A stretch of 64,000 nucleotides of DNA from Lysobacter arvi (GCA_031216755.1 JARUHG010000001.1:186001-250000); one strand, 5' to 3'; counted from the first letter of the stretch, positions 17,760 to 27,804 are shown. The notes: generated by a model from the sequence alone, not told the origin. Program-made: numbers and translations.

Positions 17760-18935
17760 TTATAGCAGCTCGATGGCGACCGCGGTAGCCTCGCCGCCCC
17801 CGATGCACAGCGACGCAACGCCCCGCTTGACGCCACGTGCACGCAGCGCGTGCAGCAACGTCACGACCAGACGCGCGCCACTGGCGCCGATGGGATGCCC
17901 CAGGGCAACAGCGCCGCCGTTGACGTTGAGCTTCTCGTGCGGGATGCCCAGGTCTTTCATCGGCGCCATGGCCACACAGGAAAACGCTTCATTGACCTCG
18001 AACAGGTCAACGTCCTCGACCGACCAGCCGGCCTTGGCCAGCACGTTTGAAATCGCTTTCACCGGCGCGGTGGTGAACCATTCCGGTGCCTGCGCGTGGC
18101 CGGCATGCGCGACGATGCGCGCGAGCGGCGCGAGCCCGCGCTTGCCGGCTTCCTCGGCGCTCATCAGGACCGCAGCCGCGGCGCCGTCGGAAATCTTGGA
18201 AGAAGAGGCGGCGGTCAGCACGCCGTCCTTGCCGAAGGCGGGGCGCAACGTCGGGATCTTCGCGACGTCGATCTTGCCCGGCTCTTCGTCGGTATCGACG
18301 ACGACGTCGCCCTTGCGGCCCTTGACCGTGACCGGCACGACTTCGTCCTTGAACGCACCGCCGGTCACCGCGGCCTGTGCGCGACGCGCGCTTTCGGTCG
18401 AATACGCGTCGAGCGCTTCGCGATCGAAGCCGTACTTCTCGCACGCCATGTCGCCGAACACGCCCATGGCCTTGCCATCGTACGGATTGGTCAGTCCGTC
18501 CCACGCCATGTGGTCGAGGAATTCCGCGCTGCCGTAACGGATGCCGGTTCGCGAGTTGTTGAGCAGGTGCGGGGCGTTGGTCATCGACTCCATGCCGCCG
18601 GCGACGATCACGTGCGCCGAACCGGCTTTGATGAGGTCGTGCGCGAGCATGATCGACTTCATGCCCGAGCCGCAGACCTTGTTGATCGTCGTGCAACCGG
18701 TGGACGTCGGAAGGCCCGCGCCCAACGCGGCCTGGCGTGCGGGGGCCTGGCCGAGGCCGGCGGGCAGCACGCAGCCCATGATGACTTCGTCGACCTGGTC
18801 GGCGGCGACGCCGGCATGTTCGAGCGCGCCTTGGATGGCGGCCGTGCCCAGCGCCGGGGTCGGGACGCCGGTGAACTGGCCGAGGAAGGAACCGATGGCG
18901 GTGCGCTTGGCACCGACGATGACGACGTCGCTCAT
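17760..18935 (-). CDS. Acetyl-CoA C-acetyltransferase (thiolase)
   Basis: A 391-residue thiolase. The nucleophile is Cys88 in NKVCGSGMK, and the C-terminal motifs are NGGAVALGHPIGASGAR with His347 and CIGGGEATA with Cys377. Length and motifs match biosynthetic-type acetyl-CoA acetyltransferases, which interconvert two acetyl-CoA with acetoacetyl-CoA. Beside the leucine genes it would handle acetoacetyl-CoA, or act as a 2-methylacetoacetyl-CoA thiolase in isoleucine breakdown together with the dehydrogenase at 3.3 kb. It appears monocistronic on the minus strand. Confidence 0.92.
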   Translation of the reverse strand: MSDVVIVGAKRTAIGSFLGQFTGVPTPALGTAAIQGALEHAGVAADQVDEVIMGCVLPAGLGQAPARQAALGAGLPTSTGCTTINKVCGSGMKSIMLAHDLIKAGSAHVIVAGGMESMTNAPHLLNNSRTGIRYGSAEFLDHMAWDGLTNPYDGKAMGVFGDMACEKYGFDREALDAYSTESARRAQAAVTGGAFKDEVVPVTVKGRKGDVVVDTDEEPGKIDVAKIPTLRPAFGKDGVLTAASSSKISDGAAAAVLMSAEEAGKRGLAPLARIVAHAGHAQAPEWFTTAPVKAISNVLAKAGWSVEDVDLFEVNEAFSCVAMAPMKDLGIPHEKLNVNGGAVALGHPIGASGARLVVTLLHALRARGVKRGVASLCIGGGEATAVAIELL

Positions 18936-19557
18936 GAGGACTCCAACTGAAGGTCGAACCGTGACGGCAGCCGGCGCGGGGCCGGAAACGTCCGATTATG
19001 CGGGGGCGTGCTGCGCCGCGGCAAACCGCGCCCAGGCGGACTTCAGCAGGCGCAGCGCCCGGCGACGGCCCGGCGGCCCTTGGCGGACCCCGGCGGTTCG
19101 CAGAGCGAGGGAACCCCCGTCCATATGAACGCCGCCCCCTGACGCTGGCCGCGCCCAGGCTGCGGGTACGCCTCGACCTCCGCCGCACCGCTCCGACGGC
19201 CAGTTCGAACGCCCGGCGGCCCCGCGCCTCGCCGGCGGTCGCGAGTTCCGGGAACGCGACCCGGTTGGGCTCGCCCTTCGCCGCGTCCCAGCGGCGGCCG
19301 CCCATGGTGACGCGCCACCCACGGCACCCGCATCCGCCGCACGCGCCGCGCGGGCCGGATAGCGCTTCCACGAGGACCAGTGTTCGCGTCTTGGCGGGTG
19401 CGTGCGATCACGTTCATGACGTTCGCCGATGTGCACGACAGGTGCCGTCGTCTGCGGAGTTCGTCACCGAATCGTGCGCTCGGATTGTGGACGATCGGGC
19501 TTCGGCCGATACTCGATTCGCAATCGCTGGGGAGCGATGCGGTCTACGGGGAACGTC
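18936..19557. other. Intergenic region without a recognisable gene
   Basis: This 620-base stretch separates the divergent thiolase and autotransporter genes. Several open frames cross it, but all are Arg/Pro/Gly-rich with no domain, no signal peptide and no ribosome-binding site, as expected for chance frames in GC-rich DNA. It should contain both promoters; no strong hexamers were identified. Confidence 0.6.
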
Positions 19558-22449
19558 ATGCATTACAGGCGAACGGGTTTGGTGGTCGCGGTGCGCAGTG
19601 CGCTGCTGTGCTCGGGTTTGATCGGGCTGGCGGCCTGCGGTGGCGGCGGTGGGGGCGACAACGTCCGCGACACGCCTCCGCTTTTCGCGCCACAGCAGCC
19701 CGCACCGCCGGCGACCCCGACGCCGCCCGTCGTCAGCGCGCCCAATCCCGCCTACAGCCAGCACATCGCGCTGACCCGCGCGAGCGCTGGGCGCGAGGCC
19801 GGGATCACCGGTGCCGGCGTCCGCATCGGCGTCGTCGACAGCGGCGTCATGCGCAACCATCCGGCGCTGGCGCCGCGCGTCGTGGCGAACTTCAACTTCG
19901 TGTCGTCGCCGCCGAACAACCTGCAGGTGGACGACGTGCTCGGCCACGGCACGGAGGTCGCGCAGCTCGCCGCCGGCACGCCGTTCGGGGCGTGGCCGGG
20001 CGGTATCGCGCCGGGCGCGCAGATCGTCTCGGCCCGCATCCTGGCCGACACGCCGCCGAAGGACGACGGCAGTGGGCAGGGCAACGAGGTCGATGGCGAG
20101 CTGGGCATGCGCCAGGTCCACCAGCAGCTGATCAACAGCGGCGTGCGGATCATGAACAACTCATGGGGCGGCCTGTACTGGACCAACACGGTCGCGACCA
20201 ATCCGATCGCCGACGAGTACCGCCCCTTCGTCCTCGGCAACGACGGCCTGGTGGTGTTCGCCACCGGCAACGATGGCCGGCCGAGCCCCGACAGCATGGC
20301 CGCGCTGCCCAGCCAGCCGGGCGCCAACGGCACGCTGCCGGCTGCGGACCTGGAACGTGGCTGGCTGGCGGTGACCGCGGTCAATCCCAACAACGTGCAG
20401 CAACTCGACGTGGACTCGAACGGCGTGGTCTACGCGAACGCGTGCGGCGTCGCGGTGCGTTATTGCCTGGCGGCGCCGGGCACCACGGTGTTCACCGGCA
20501 CCAACGACGGTCCGACGTCGCCCACGTACTGGCGCGGCTCGGGCACGTCGTTCGCCGCGCCGCTGGTGTCGGGCGCGGCCGCGCTGGTGTGGCAGGCCTT
20601 CCCGTACTTCAACAACGACCTCGTGCGGCAGACGCTGCTCGGCACGGCGGCGGACCTGGGCACGCCCGGCCCGGACGTGGTGTTCGGCTACGGCCTGCTC
20701 GACGTTTCGCGCGCGATCAACGGGCCGGGGCGTTTCGACTGGGGCCAGACCACGGTCAACGTGACCGGCACCAGCCGCCCGTGGAGCAACGACATCGCCG
20801 GCAGCGGCGGGCTGCGCAAGCTCGGAAGCGGCACGCTCGCGTTGACCGGCACGAACAGCTACACCGGCCGGACTTCCGTCGAAGGCGGCGTGCTCGAGGT
20901 CCACCGCGCCATGCCGGGCGGCGCGACCGTGCAGTCCGCAGGCCGCCTCCGCCTGCGCGCCGGCCTGCAGAACAACCCGGCGACGGCGAACGTCGGCTCG
21001 CTCGACAACAGCGGCGTCATCGAGTTTCTGGGCGGCGACACGGCACAGGGCGCGACGTACGCGATGTCGTCGTTCCGCAACAACGCCACCGGTGCGATGG
21101 AGTTGCAGATCGGCGCGCACCTGGACGTCTCGGGCACCGCGACGCTGGGCGGCGAGCTGCGGCTGACCGGCCGCGCCCCGAACTACGTCATCGCCACGCC
21201 GAGCATCAACGCGCCCACGCGCGAGACCTTCCTGGAAGCGCTGGCGGTCACCGGTACGTTCGCGACCGTGACCTGGTCCCCGTTCGTCACCGGTTCGATC
21301 GAGTACGCGCCGACGGACGTGTCCCTGCTGCTCTCGCGTGCGGACGTGGCGACCACGGCATCGTCGATGGGCCTCACCGCGACCGCACTGTCCAGCGCCC
21401 AGCGCATGGAAGGCGCGATGGACCAGATCGACCAGAGCCTCGTCGAGGGCGAGGGCGCCAGCGCCGACGTGCTCGCCGGTGCGGCGGCCTTCCAGGGCAC
21501 GCCCACCGCCGCGGCTGCGGAACGGTCGCTTTCCAGCCTGTCCGGCGAACTGCATGTCGCCGACGCGTCGTTCGCGATGATGGCGATCGAAGGCAACCGC
21601 CGCGCGCTGGAGTCGCGCATCGACGCGTTGCAGGATGCACCGCTCGGCGGCGCCTGGTTCGACCAGCTGGATTCGCAGCGTGCGCTGGCCCGATTCGAGA
21701 TGCAGGCCGACGGCTGGATGGCCGGCCAGGATCGCCGCATCGGGGCGCTCACCGTCGGCGCCGCGCTTGCGCAGACCGAAGGCTATGCGCATCACGAACA
21801 ACGCTTCGACCGCGAACACAACCGTCAGCTGGAAGCGCAGTTCTACGCCAGTTACGACCTCGGGCAGGGCTATCTGCTCGGAAGCCTCGCGGTGGGTCGC
21901 ATGCAGCGCTGGACGCGTCGCGACGTGCTGCTGGGCATGGATGCGTTCCGCCTCGACACCGACTACGCACAGCGCTACGCGAGCGTGGGCGTCCAGGCGG
22001 GGTTGCCGATGCGCGTCGGCGAAGGTCGCATCACGCCGTACATCGGCATGCAGAACCTGCAGCTCGAGCGCGACGGTTTCAGCGAGAACGGCGCGGCCGG
22101 TTTCGGCCTGAGCGCCGACGGTTCGTCGATGCGCGTGAGCCAGGCGCTGCTCGGCGCCCGCTATGCGACGCAGTGGAGCGTCGGGTCGGCCCAGTGGGAC
22201 CTGCAGGCGCGCATGGAATGGCAACGCCTGCTGTCGCAGTCCGGTGGCGACATCCAGGCGCGTTTCACCGCACTCGACGTGTGGTCGCCGATCCTCGGCG
22301 GCGCGCTGGATCGCGACGTCGGCGTGCTCGGCTTCGGCGTGGGTACGTGGCTGCGCAACGGCAGCCGCGCGAGCCTGGATCTGGATGCGCGCAGCGACCT
22401 CGGCCAGACCTGGACGCAGGCGATGCTCAACTGGTCCACGACGTTCTGA
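19558..22449 (+). CDS. Subtilisin-type (S8) autotransporter serine protease
   Basis: A 963-residue autotransporter. The signal ends in GLIGLAAC, a lipobox with Cys27, followed by a poly-Gly and Pro-rich spacer. The peptidase domain (about 60-370) has the full triad: Asp94 in GVVDSG, His130 in GHGTEVAQ and Ser331 in GTSFAAPLVSGAA. An autotransporter-associated beta-strand repeat follows (LRKLGSGTLALTGTNSYTG, 19 residues), then a helical linker and a C-terminal beta-barrel of about 270 residues ending in WSTTF, a terminal Phe as expected for BAM recognition. It would be displayed at or released from the cell surface. The start at 19558 is chosen because the signal peptide begins there. Confidence 0.93.
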   Translation: MHYRRTGLVVAVRSALLCSGLIGLAACGGGGGGDNVRDTPPLFAPQQPAPPATPTPPVVSAPNPAYSQHIALTRASAGREAGITGAGVRIGVVDSGVMRNHPALAPRVVANFNFVSSPPNNLQVDDVLGHGTEVAQLAAGTPFGAWPGGIAPGAQIVSARILADTPPKDDGSGQGNEVDGELGMRQVHQQLINSGVRIMNNSWGGLYWTNTVATNPIADEYRPFVLGNDGLVVFATGNDGRPSPDSMAALPSQPGANGTLPAADLERGWLAVTAVNPNNVQQLDVDSNGVVYANACGVAVRYCLAAPGTTVFTGTNDGPTSPTYWRGSGTSFAAPLVSGAAALVWQAFPYFNNDLVRQTLLGTAADLGTPGPDVVFGYGLLDVSRAINGPGRFDWGQTTVNVTGTSRPWSNDIAGSGGLRKLGSGTLALTGTNSYTGRTSVEGGVLEVHRAMPGGATVQSAGRLRLRAGLQNNPATANVGSLDNSGVIEFLGGDTAQGATYAMSSFRNNATGAMELQIGAHLDVSGTATLGGELRLTGRAPNYVIATPSINAPTRETFLEALAVTGTFATVTWSPFVTGSIEYAPTDVSLLLSRADVATTASSMGLTATALSSAQRMEGAMDQIDQSLVEGEGASADVLAGAAAFQGTPTAAAAERSLSSLSGELHVADASFAMMAIEGNRRALESRIDALQDAPLGGAWFDQLDSQRALARFEMQADGWMAGQDRRIGALTVGAALAQTEGYAHHEQRFDREHNRQLEAQFYASYDLGQGYLLGSLAVGRMQRWTRRDVLLGMDAFRLDTDYAQRYASVGVQAGLPMRVGEGRITPYIGMQNLQLERDGFSENGAAGFGLSADGSSMRVSQALLGARYATQWSVGSAQWDLQARMEWQRLLSQSGGDIQARFTALDVWSPILGGALDRDVGVLGFGVGTWLRNGSRASLDLDARSDLGQTWTQAMLNWSTTF

Positions 22450-22459
22450 TCGCCCAATG

Positions 22460-22488
22460 CAAACGGCCGTCGTGATGACGGCCGTTTG
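22460..22488. terminator. Terminator between convergent autotransporter and liuA genes
   Basis: CAAACGGCCGTC and GACGGCCGTTTG form a 12-base perfect stem with a 5-base loop. It follows the autotransporter stop by 10 bases and precedes the liuA stop on the opposite strand, so it can serve both. Confidence 0.85.
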
Positions 22489-22512
22489 TCATGGGACGAG
22501 GTTGCGCGCGGC

Positions 22513-23685
22513 TCAGTGCCGCTCTTCGAAAAGCTCGCGCCCGATCAGCATGCGGCGGATTTCGTTGGTGCCCGCGCCGATGGCGTAGAGCTTCGCATCG
22601 CGCAGGATGCGACCCGTGGCGAACTCGTTGATGTAGCCGTTGCCGCCCAGCGCCTGGATGCCTTCCAGCGCGACCTGCACCGCGGCCTCGGACGCGTGCA
22701 GCAGGCAGGCGGCGGCATCCACGCGGCTGCGATGGCCGGCATCGAAATCGCGCCCGACCTGGTAGGCGAACGCGCGGCTCGACTGCAACGCGGTGTACAT
22801 GTCGGCGATCTTGCCCTGCATCAGTCCGAACGTGCCGATCGCCGCGTTGAACTGCTTGCGTTCGCGCACGTAGGGCAGGGCGATGTCGAGCGCCGCCTGC
22901 ATCAGCCCGAGCGGACCGCCGGTCAGCACCAGGCGTTCGGTGTTGAGGCCGCTCATCAGCACCTTCACCCCGCGGTTCACTTCGCCGAGCACGTTCTCCG
23001 CGGGAATCTCGCAGTTCTCGAACACCAGCTCGCAGGTGTTCGACCCGCGCATGCCGAGCTTGTCGAGTTTCTGCGCGGTGGAAAACCCCTTCATGCCCTT
23101 TTCGACGATGAAGGCCGTCATGCACTGGCTGCCCGCGTCCTTGCCGGCCGTGCGCATGTAAACGATCAGCACGTCGGCCTCGGGGCCGTTGGTGATCCAC
23201 ATCTTGTTGCCGTTGGCGATCCACACGCCGTCGCGCCCCGCTTCACGGCGAAGCTCGGCGCGGCAGCTCATCGAACCGACCACGTCCGAACCCGCGCCCG
23301 GTTCGCTCATCGCCAGCGCGCCCTTCCATTCGCCCGTGCACAGCTTCGGCAGGTACTTCCGGCGCTGCGCTTCGGTGCCGTTCGCGTAGAGGTTGCTCAC
23401 GCACAGGTTCGAATGCGCGCCGTAGCTCAGGCCCACGGAGCCGGACGCGCGCGAGATCTCCTCCATCGCGACCAGGTGCGCGAGGTAGCCCATTTCGCTG
23501 CCGCCGTATTCCCCAGGCACGGTCATGCCGAGCAGACCCATCTCGCCGAGCTTCGGCCACAGGTCCTGCGGGAACCAGTTCTCTTCGTCGATCTGCGCCG
23601 CTCGCGGTGCGATCTCGGCCTCGGCGAAGCGGCGCACGGCGTCGCGCAGGGCATCGATGTCGTCACCGAGAGGGAAAGGGCGCAT
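22513..23685 (-). CDS. liuA: Isovaleryl-CoA dehydrogenase
   Basis: A 390-residue flavin acyl-CoA dehydrogenase oxidising isovaleryl-CoA to 3-methylcrotonyl-CoA. Signature blocks are [28 protein letters not shown] and [20 protein letters not shown] (20 residues). The catalytic Glu lies in [16 protein letters not shown], the position specific to isovaleryl-CoA dehydrogenases rather than the C-terminal site of short-chain enzymes. The start at 23685 (MRPFPLGDD) is chosen over an upstream ATG at 23742 that adds 19 unrelated residues. Electrons would go to ETF. It stands about 6 kb from liuB and 12 kb from liuC on the same strand. Confidence 0.94.
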   Translation of the reverse strand: MRPFPLGDDIDALRDAVRRFAEAEIAPRAAQIDEENWFPQDLWPKLGEMGLLGMTVPGEYGGSEMGYLAHLVAMEEISRASGSVGLSYGAHSNLCVSNLYANGTEAQRRKYLPKLCTGEWKGALAMSEPGAGSDVVGSMSCRAELRREAGRDGVWIANGNKMWITNGPEADVLIVYMRTAGKDAGSQCMTAFIVEKGMKGFSTAQKLDKLGMRGSNTCELVFENCEIPAENVLGEVNRGVKVLMSGLNTERLVLTGGPLGLMQAALDIALPYVRERKQFNAAIGTFGLMQGKIADMYTALQSSRAFAYQVGRDFDAGHRSRVDAAACLLHASEAAVQVALEGIQALGGNGYINEFATGRILRDAKLYAIGAGTNEIRRMLIGRELFEERH

Positions 23686-23860
23686 GGGAATCCTTGGGTT
23701 CGAAGGGGTGCGCGCGATCGTGATCGGCGCGCGATGCGTCAATTCTAGGCGGAGGCGGTGAAACGGTCGTCGTGCGGTGCAATAAAACGGCGATGCAATC
23801 GCGGCCGGACGCGAGGCGCCCCGCCACCGTACGCAACGGTGCGGGGCGCGGATTCGGCGA

Positions 23861-24568
23861 TCAGCCTTCGAAATGCACCAGCGGGCGGCCGTTCAGCGGC
23901 TGGACGTTGCGGTTGTTGCGGCGGTAATGCGCCAGGAACGCATCGATCTGCTTGCGCGACATCGTGACCGGCGTCGGCAGCACGTACCACTCGACGTTCT
24001 CGGTCAGCGGCGGCGTCGTCAGCGAGCCCAGGTAGTGGTAGTAGCCGCGATTGGCCGGCAGCAGCGCATCGATGTCGACTTCGTGCGGCGCGTTCTTCCT
24101 GTGCGCGAGACTGTCGAGCACGGCCTGGGCCTGTGCGTTCGGCTTGCCGATGTCATACATCACGCCGACCACGGCGATCCGGCCGTCCTGCGCCTTGAAG
24201 ACGTAATGGCCTTCGAGCGGGTAGTGCCTGCCATCGAGGGTGTGTTCGCTCGCCGCATGGAAATGGAACTGCGCGAGCGTGAAGTGCCGGCCGCGGATCG
24301 TTGCCTCGGTGGAGTGCGTTTCCACCTCCACCGCATGGCCGTTGTCGACGGCTTCCATCGGCGCGCGGGTATGCGAGAACAGCAGCGCCTGCGGTTCGTC
24401 GTTTCTGGCGGGGACCGCATCGCGCGTGACGATGTCGATCGGCGACTGCGCCATGTCGTGTGCGGACTGCCATCGTTCCTGATGGTCGTAGTCGATGCGC
24501 CCGTCGCCGGCGTGCGCGACGAAGGCGATGGAGAGGCAAAGGGCGGCAAGGGGAAGCGAGATGCGCAT
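23861..24568 (-). CDS. Periplasmic alpha-carbonic anhydrase
   Basis: A 235-residue alpha-class carbonic anhydrase. [20 protein letters not shown] (20 residues) is a cleavable signal peptide, so it acts in the periplasm. QSPIDI near 41 starts the domain. Zinc ligands are His102 and His104 in FHFHAASEH and His121 in [20 protein letters not shown] is the Thr199-containing substrate loop of the family. It hydrates CO2 to bicarbonate, which in this context could feed biotin-dependent carboxylation, but the link to LiuBD is only positional. The gene lies alone on the minus strand. Confidence 0.94.
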   Translation of the reverse strand: MRISLPLAALCLSIAFVAHAGDGRIDYDHQERWQSAHDMAQSPIDIVTRDAVPARNDEPQALLFSHTRAPMEAVDNGHAVEVETHSTEATIRGRHFTLAQFHFHAASEHTLDGRHYPLEGHYVFKAQDGRIAVVGVMYDIGKPNAQAQAVLDSLAHRKNAPHEVDIDALLPANRGYYHYLGSLTTPPLTENVEWYVLPTPVTMSRKQIDAFLAHYRRNNRNVQPLNGRPLVHFEG

Positions 24569-24765
24569 GGATGTGGCTCCGTTGTGGGGAACCGCAGCTT
24601 GCGCCGACGCACCGGCGGCGTCTTTCGGAATTGCCCGAAAAATGGACCGCTCATCGGCGGCGCGTCCTTCGCCGATGCAAGGCGGATGGCGTTACCCCGC
24701 CAGGCGACGCGCGTCGGGAGACGGACGCGAACCGGCTGCGTTTCGCCTACCCGGCCCACAAATGC

Positions 24766-25038
24766 AAGACGCCCGGCGAACCGGGCGTCTTCGTTTTCGA
24801 GCCTGTACCGCTTCGCCACCCAAAGCCCCCTTTGGTAAAGGGGGCGCGCGTCAGCGCGGGGATTGGGAAGCGTGGGCCGGGGCCCGAAGTTTCGCAGTCG
24901 CCGGGTGCGCCTCGCTTACCGAGGCTGCAATGAAAGACGCCCGGCGAACCGGGCGTCTTCGTTCTCGAGCCTGTACCGCTTCGCCACCCAAAGCCCCCTT
25001 TGGTAAAGGGGGCGCGCGTCAGCGCGGGGATTTGGAAG
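24766..25038. repeat. 105-bp direct repeat carrying paired hairpins
   Basis: Two nearly identical copies lie at 24766-24870 and 24934-25038, offset 168 bases. Each has a terminator-like stem (AAGACGCCCGG / CCGGGCGTCTT) and, about 40 bases on, a second palindrome AAGCCCCCTTTGGTAAAGGGG. The spacer between copies is unrelated. The region separates carbonic anhydrase and leucine dehydrogenase genes. It looks like a local duplication of a terminator plus an intergenic repeat. Confidence 0.88.
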
Positions 25039-25054
25039 CAGACTGCTGGGGCCC

Positions 25055-25104
25055 AAAGTTTGCGCAGCAAACTTTGGGGATTTTCCAGTCTCGACTGGAA
25101 AATC
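25055..25104 (-). terminator. Double hairpin at the leucine dehydrogenase 3' end
   Basis: GATTTTCCAGTC / GACTGGAAAATC (25079-25104) overlaps the last bases of the dehydrogenase gene, and AAAGTTTGCGCAGCAAACTTTG-like sequence (25056-25077, CAAAGTTTGC / GCAAACTTTG) follows. Both are strong stems and probably end the leucine dehydrogenase transcript. Confidence 0.65.
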
Positions 25105-26206
25105 AGTGCCCCCCGCGAATACGCCCCTGGAAGCGCGGAGCCGAACGGCCCAGCGGCAGCTTCAGCTTGCCGATCGCGGTGATGCGCTCTTCGGCCAGGC
25201 GGTCGGCCGCGCGGTAGGTCGGGATCGCGTCACGCTCGGCGATCTCGAAGATGCGCGCGAGGTTGTGGTAGATCGTGCGCATCATGCGCATGGCGCGTTC
25301 GCGGTTGTAGCCGTCCAGCTCCAGCGCCACGTTCATCACGCCGCCCGCGTTGACCGCGTAGTCCGGCGCGTAGAGGATGCCGCGCTTGGCCACTTCGTCG
25401 CCGATGGCGTTGTTGGCCAGCTGGTTGTTGGCCGCGCCGCAGATGACCTTGGCCTTCAGGCGGGGCAGGGTGTTCTCGTTGACGGTGCCGCCCAGCGCGC
25501 ACGGCGAATACACGTCGGCCGGAACGTCGTAGATCTCGTCCAGGCCCACGGCTTCCACGCCGTATTCGGACACGGCCTTGTCGACCAGGCCCTTGTTGAT
25601 GTCGGTCGCGAAGATCTTCGCGCCGCGCTCCTTGAGCAGCTTCACGAACTCCATGCCGACATGGCCCAGGCCCTGCACGGCGTAGGAGTACTTGCCGACT
25701 TCCTCGTCGCCGAAGCGCTTGTTGAGCGTGGCCATCAGGCCCTGCAGCGTGCCGTACGCGGTGAACGGCGACGGGTCGCCCGAACCGCCATGCACCTGGT
25801 GCACGCCGGTGACGTATTCGGTTTCGCGGTACACGTATTCCATGTCGTTGACGTCGATCCCGACGTCTTCGGCGGTGATGTAGCGACCGCCCAGCGATTC
25901 GACGAACTGGCCGAACGCGCGGAACAGCGCCTCGGACTTGTCGGCGGCCGGATCGCCGATGATCACCGCCTTGCCGCCGCCGATGTTCAGGCCGGCGACC
26001 GCGTTCTTGTAGGTCATGCCGCGCGAGAGGCGGAGCACGTCGTTGAGCGCGTCCTGTTCGGTCTTGTACGGCCACATGCGCGTACCGCCGAGGGCCGGAC
26101 CGAGCACGGTGTTGTGGATCGCGATGATGGCCTTCAGGCCCGCGTCCTTGTTGTGGCAAAACACGACCTGCTCGTGGCCGAAGGTGTCCAGCGTTTCGAA
26201 AATCAT
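25103..26206 (-). CDS. ldh: Leucine dehydrogenase
   Basis: A 367-residue Glu/Leu/Phe/Val dehydrogenase. GPALGGTRMWPY and the glycine-rich GLNIGGGKAVI carry the catalytic Lys79; Asp114 in AEDVGID is the second catalytic residue. A Rossmann NAD site reads VQGLGHVGME. The short length and these motifs place it with leucine/valine dehydrogenases, not glutamate dehydrogenases. It deaminates branched-chain amino acids to their 2-oxo acids, feeding the oxo-acid dehydrogenase whose product isovaleryl-CoA is used by LiuA. It sits on the same strand as the liu genes but has its own terminator. Confidence 0.92.
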   Translation of the reverse strand: MIFETLDTFGHEQVVFCHNKDAGLKAIIAIHNTVLGPALGGTRMWPYKTEQDALNDVLRLSRGMTYKNAVAGLNIGGGKAVIIGDPAADKSEALFRAFGQFVESLGGRYITAEDVGIDVNDMEYVYRETEYVTGVHQVHGGSGDPSPFTAYGTLQGLMATLNKRFGDEEVGKYSYAVQGLGHVGMEFVKLLKERGAKIFATDINKGLVDKAVSEYGVEAVGLDEIYDVPADVYSPCALGGTVNENTLPRLKAKVICGAANNQLANNAIGDEVAKRGILYAPDYAVNAGGVMNVALELDGYNRERAMRMMRTIYHNLARIFEIAERDAIPTYRAADRLAEERITAIGKLKLPLGRSAPRFQGRIRGGH

Positions 26207-26393
26207 CGGGTGCTCCGCGTTGGCGCGAGGAGTTGCGCGTCGCGCTTTACGCCAACTGTGATGGGTAAGTCGTTGAATCGAAATGGAATCGCGTCTGCAA
26301 CTCTGGTCGTGGACCCGCTGCAGGCGCGACAGTCTAATCCAATCGGCCGGGAGGGACAGGCATGCCGGTGGACGGCCTCGCGCGACACCCCGT

Positions 26394-27659
26394 TCAGAAA
26401 CGCCGGTACGGTCCTTGGCGCAGCCATAGCGTCGCGAGCCACTTCACGCCGCGTTCCACCGGAAGGCCGGCGTGCAGCGAATCCGGGTCGGGCGTGCCGT
26501 CGGCGTGAAGGTTCTCGAACACCACCGCGCGTCCCGGGCGCGGCTGTACCTGCAATCCGGCGACGGGGAATTCGGTCTGGCCGCCGGCCTCGACCTCGTT
26601 GAGGTACACGCAGATCGTGCGCATGCGGTTGCCCGCGTCGGGCCGGTCGCGTTCGATCGAGCTGGGCGGCCGGTAATCGCGATGCGGACGGTATTCCTGC
26701 CCCGGTTCGTAGCGAAGCACCACCAGATGTTCGGCGTGGTCCAGCGGCACGCCGGCCGCGCTCGCCATGCGCAGCTGCACGCAGCGCAGCGCGAGGTCCT
26801 CGAGGATCGCGTCGAAGGCCGCGTCGCTGCTGGTGCGGATTTCCTGCTCCACCGGCAGCCCGGTCTCGGGATCGACCGTGCGCGACCGCTGCAGGTGCAC
26901 TTCGGCGTTCGCGACGAGCAGGCGGCATTCCTCCGCGCTGAGCAGGCCGTCGACCGTCATCACCCGTGGGTGCGTGGATTGCAGGTGCAGGTCCGTCGGC
27001 CGCAGCACGTCTTCCAGCGAGAGCACGCCCGGCGCGGACGCATCGGGCGCGTAGTCCGGCACCACGATGTCCGGCAGCGCGCCGACGCCGATGGCCTGCA
27101 ACTGGCTGCGCAGTTCGGCGGCGGCCTCCGGTTGCGGCCGGTCGCCTTCGCCGCGCGTGAGGCGTTCCAGCAACAGGCGCGCGGCGATCACGTCGCCCAA
27201 TCCGGCGCCGCGTTCGAGCAGTTGCAGGCAACGCAGCTGATCGGCCGCGTCTGCCTTGCGTCCGAAGTGCAGCGCGGCGGCGCGAAGCGCGGGCGGGTAG
27301 TCTGCGCGCACGGCACGCAGCACGCGTTCGTTGATGCGCCCGTCGCGCGGAAGCGTGCGCCCGCCCAGCGACATCAGCGCGAGGAAATAGGATGCGATCG
27401 GACTGCCTGCCGCTTCGGCGCGCAGCAGCCATTCCGCGGCGCGCGCCGGCTCGGCGTCGCAGCCCACGCCGTACATCAGCATGCGGGCGTACTCGATCTG
27501 CGCGTTCGCCAGGCCCGCTTCGGCGGCGCGACGGTGCAGCGTGAACGCCTCGTCCAGTTCGTGCCGAAGCACCAGCGCCGACGCGAGCTGGTACAGCGCC
27601 TGGGGCGAGCCGTCGTGGGCGCGGCGGCGAAGGTCGAGCAGGGCAGCGTCTTCGTTCAT
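26394..27659 (-). CDS. Sel1-repeat protein with prolyl 4-hydroxylase-type 2OG-Fe(II) oxygenase domain
   Basis: A 421-residue two-part protein. The N-terminal half has Sel1-like helical repeats (AxxGLANAQIEYARMLMYG and similar). The C-terminal part (about 230-421) is a P4H-type dioxygenase with Fe ligands His326 and Asp328 in HRDY, His396 in HAGLPVERG and the 2-oxoglutarate-binding Lys406 in GVKWLATLW. Such proteins hydroxylate prolines or related side chains; Sel1 repeats probably bind the protein substrate, which is unknown. The start ATG at 27659 (MNEDAALLDL) is chosen because sequence beyond it is repeat-derived. A repeat array lies directly upstream. Confidence 0.88.
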   Translation of the reverse strand: MNEDAALLDLRRRAHDGSPQALYQLASALVLRHELDEAFTLHRRAAEAGLANAQIEYARMLMYGVGCDAEPARAAEWLLRAEAAGSPIASYFLALMSLGGRTLPRDGRINERVLRAVRADYPPALRAAALHFGRKADAADQLRCLQLLERGAGLGDVIAARLLLERLTRGEGDRPQPEAAAELRSQLQAIGVGALPDIVVPDYAPDASAPGVLSLEDVLRPTDLHLQSTHPRVMTVDGLLSAEECRLLVANAEVHLQRSRTVDPETGLPVEQEIRTSSDAAFDAILEDLALRCVQLRMASAAGVPLDHAEHLVVLRYEPGQEYRPHRDYRPPSSIERDRPDAGNRMRTICVYLNEVEAGGQTEFPVAGLQVQPRPGRAVVFENLHADGTPDPDSLHAGLPVERGVKWLATLWLRQGPYRRF

Positions 27660-27804
27660 GGCGACTCGCGTGATCGGACGGCGAGTGTAGCCACAAAGCA
27701 CGCGCGGCTTTGCCGAAACGGGTGGTTGCTGGATTCTCACGGCGGTTCCCCAAGGCCGATGCATCGAACGAGCAGCGCATCTGAAGGCGGCCATGCTTGC
27801 CGGG

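Noticed and set aside
18996..19436. Minus-strand frame in the thiolase-autotransporter gap
   Set aside because: Arg/Gly/Ala-rich, no domain or ribosome-binding site; kept as an unassigned intergenic region.
26207..26393. Small gene between leucine dehydrogenase and the Sel1/2OG gene
   Set aside because: Only 187 bases; no frame with start, ribosome-binding site and plausible composition.
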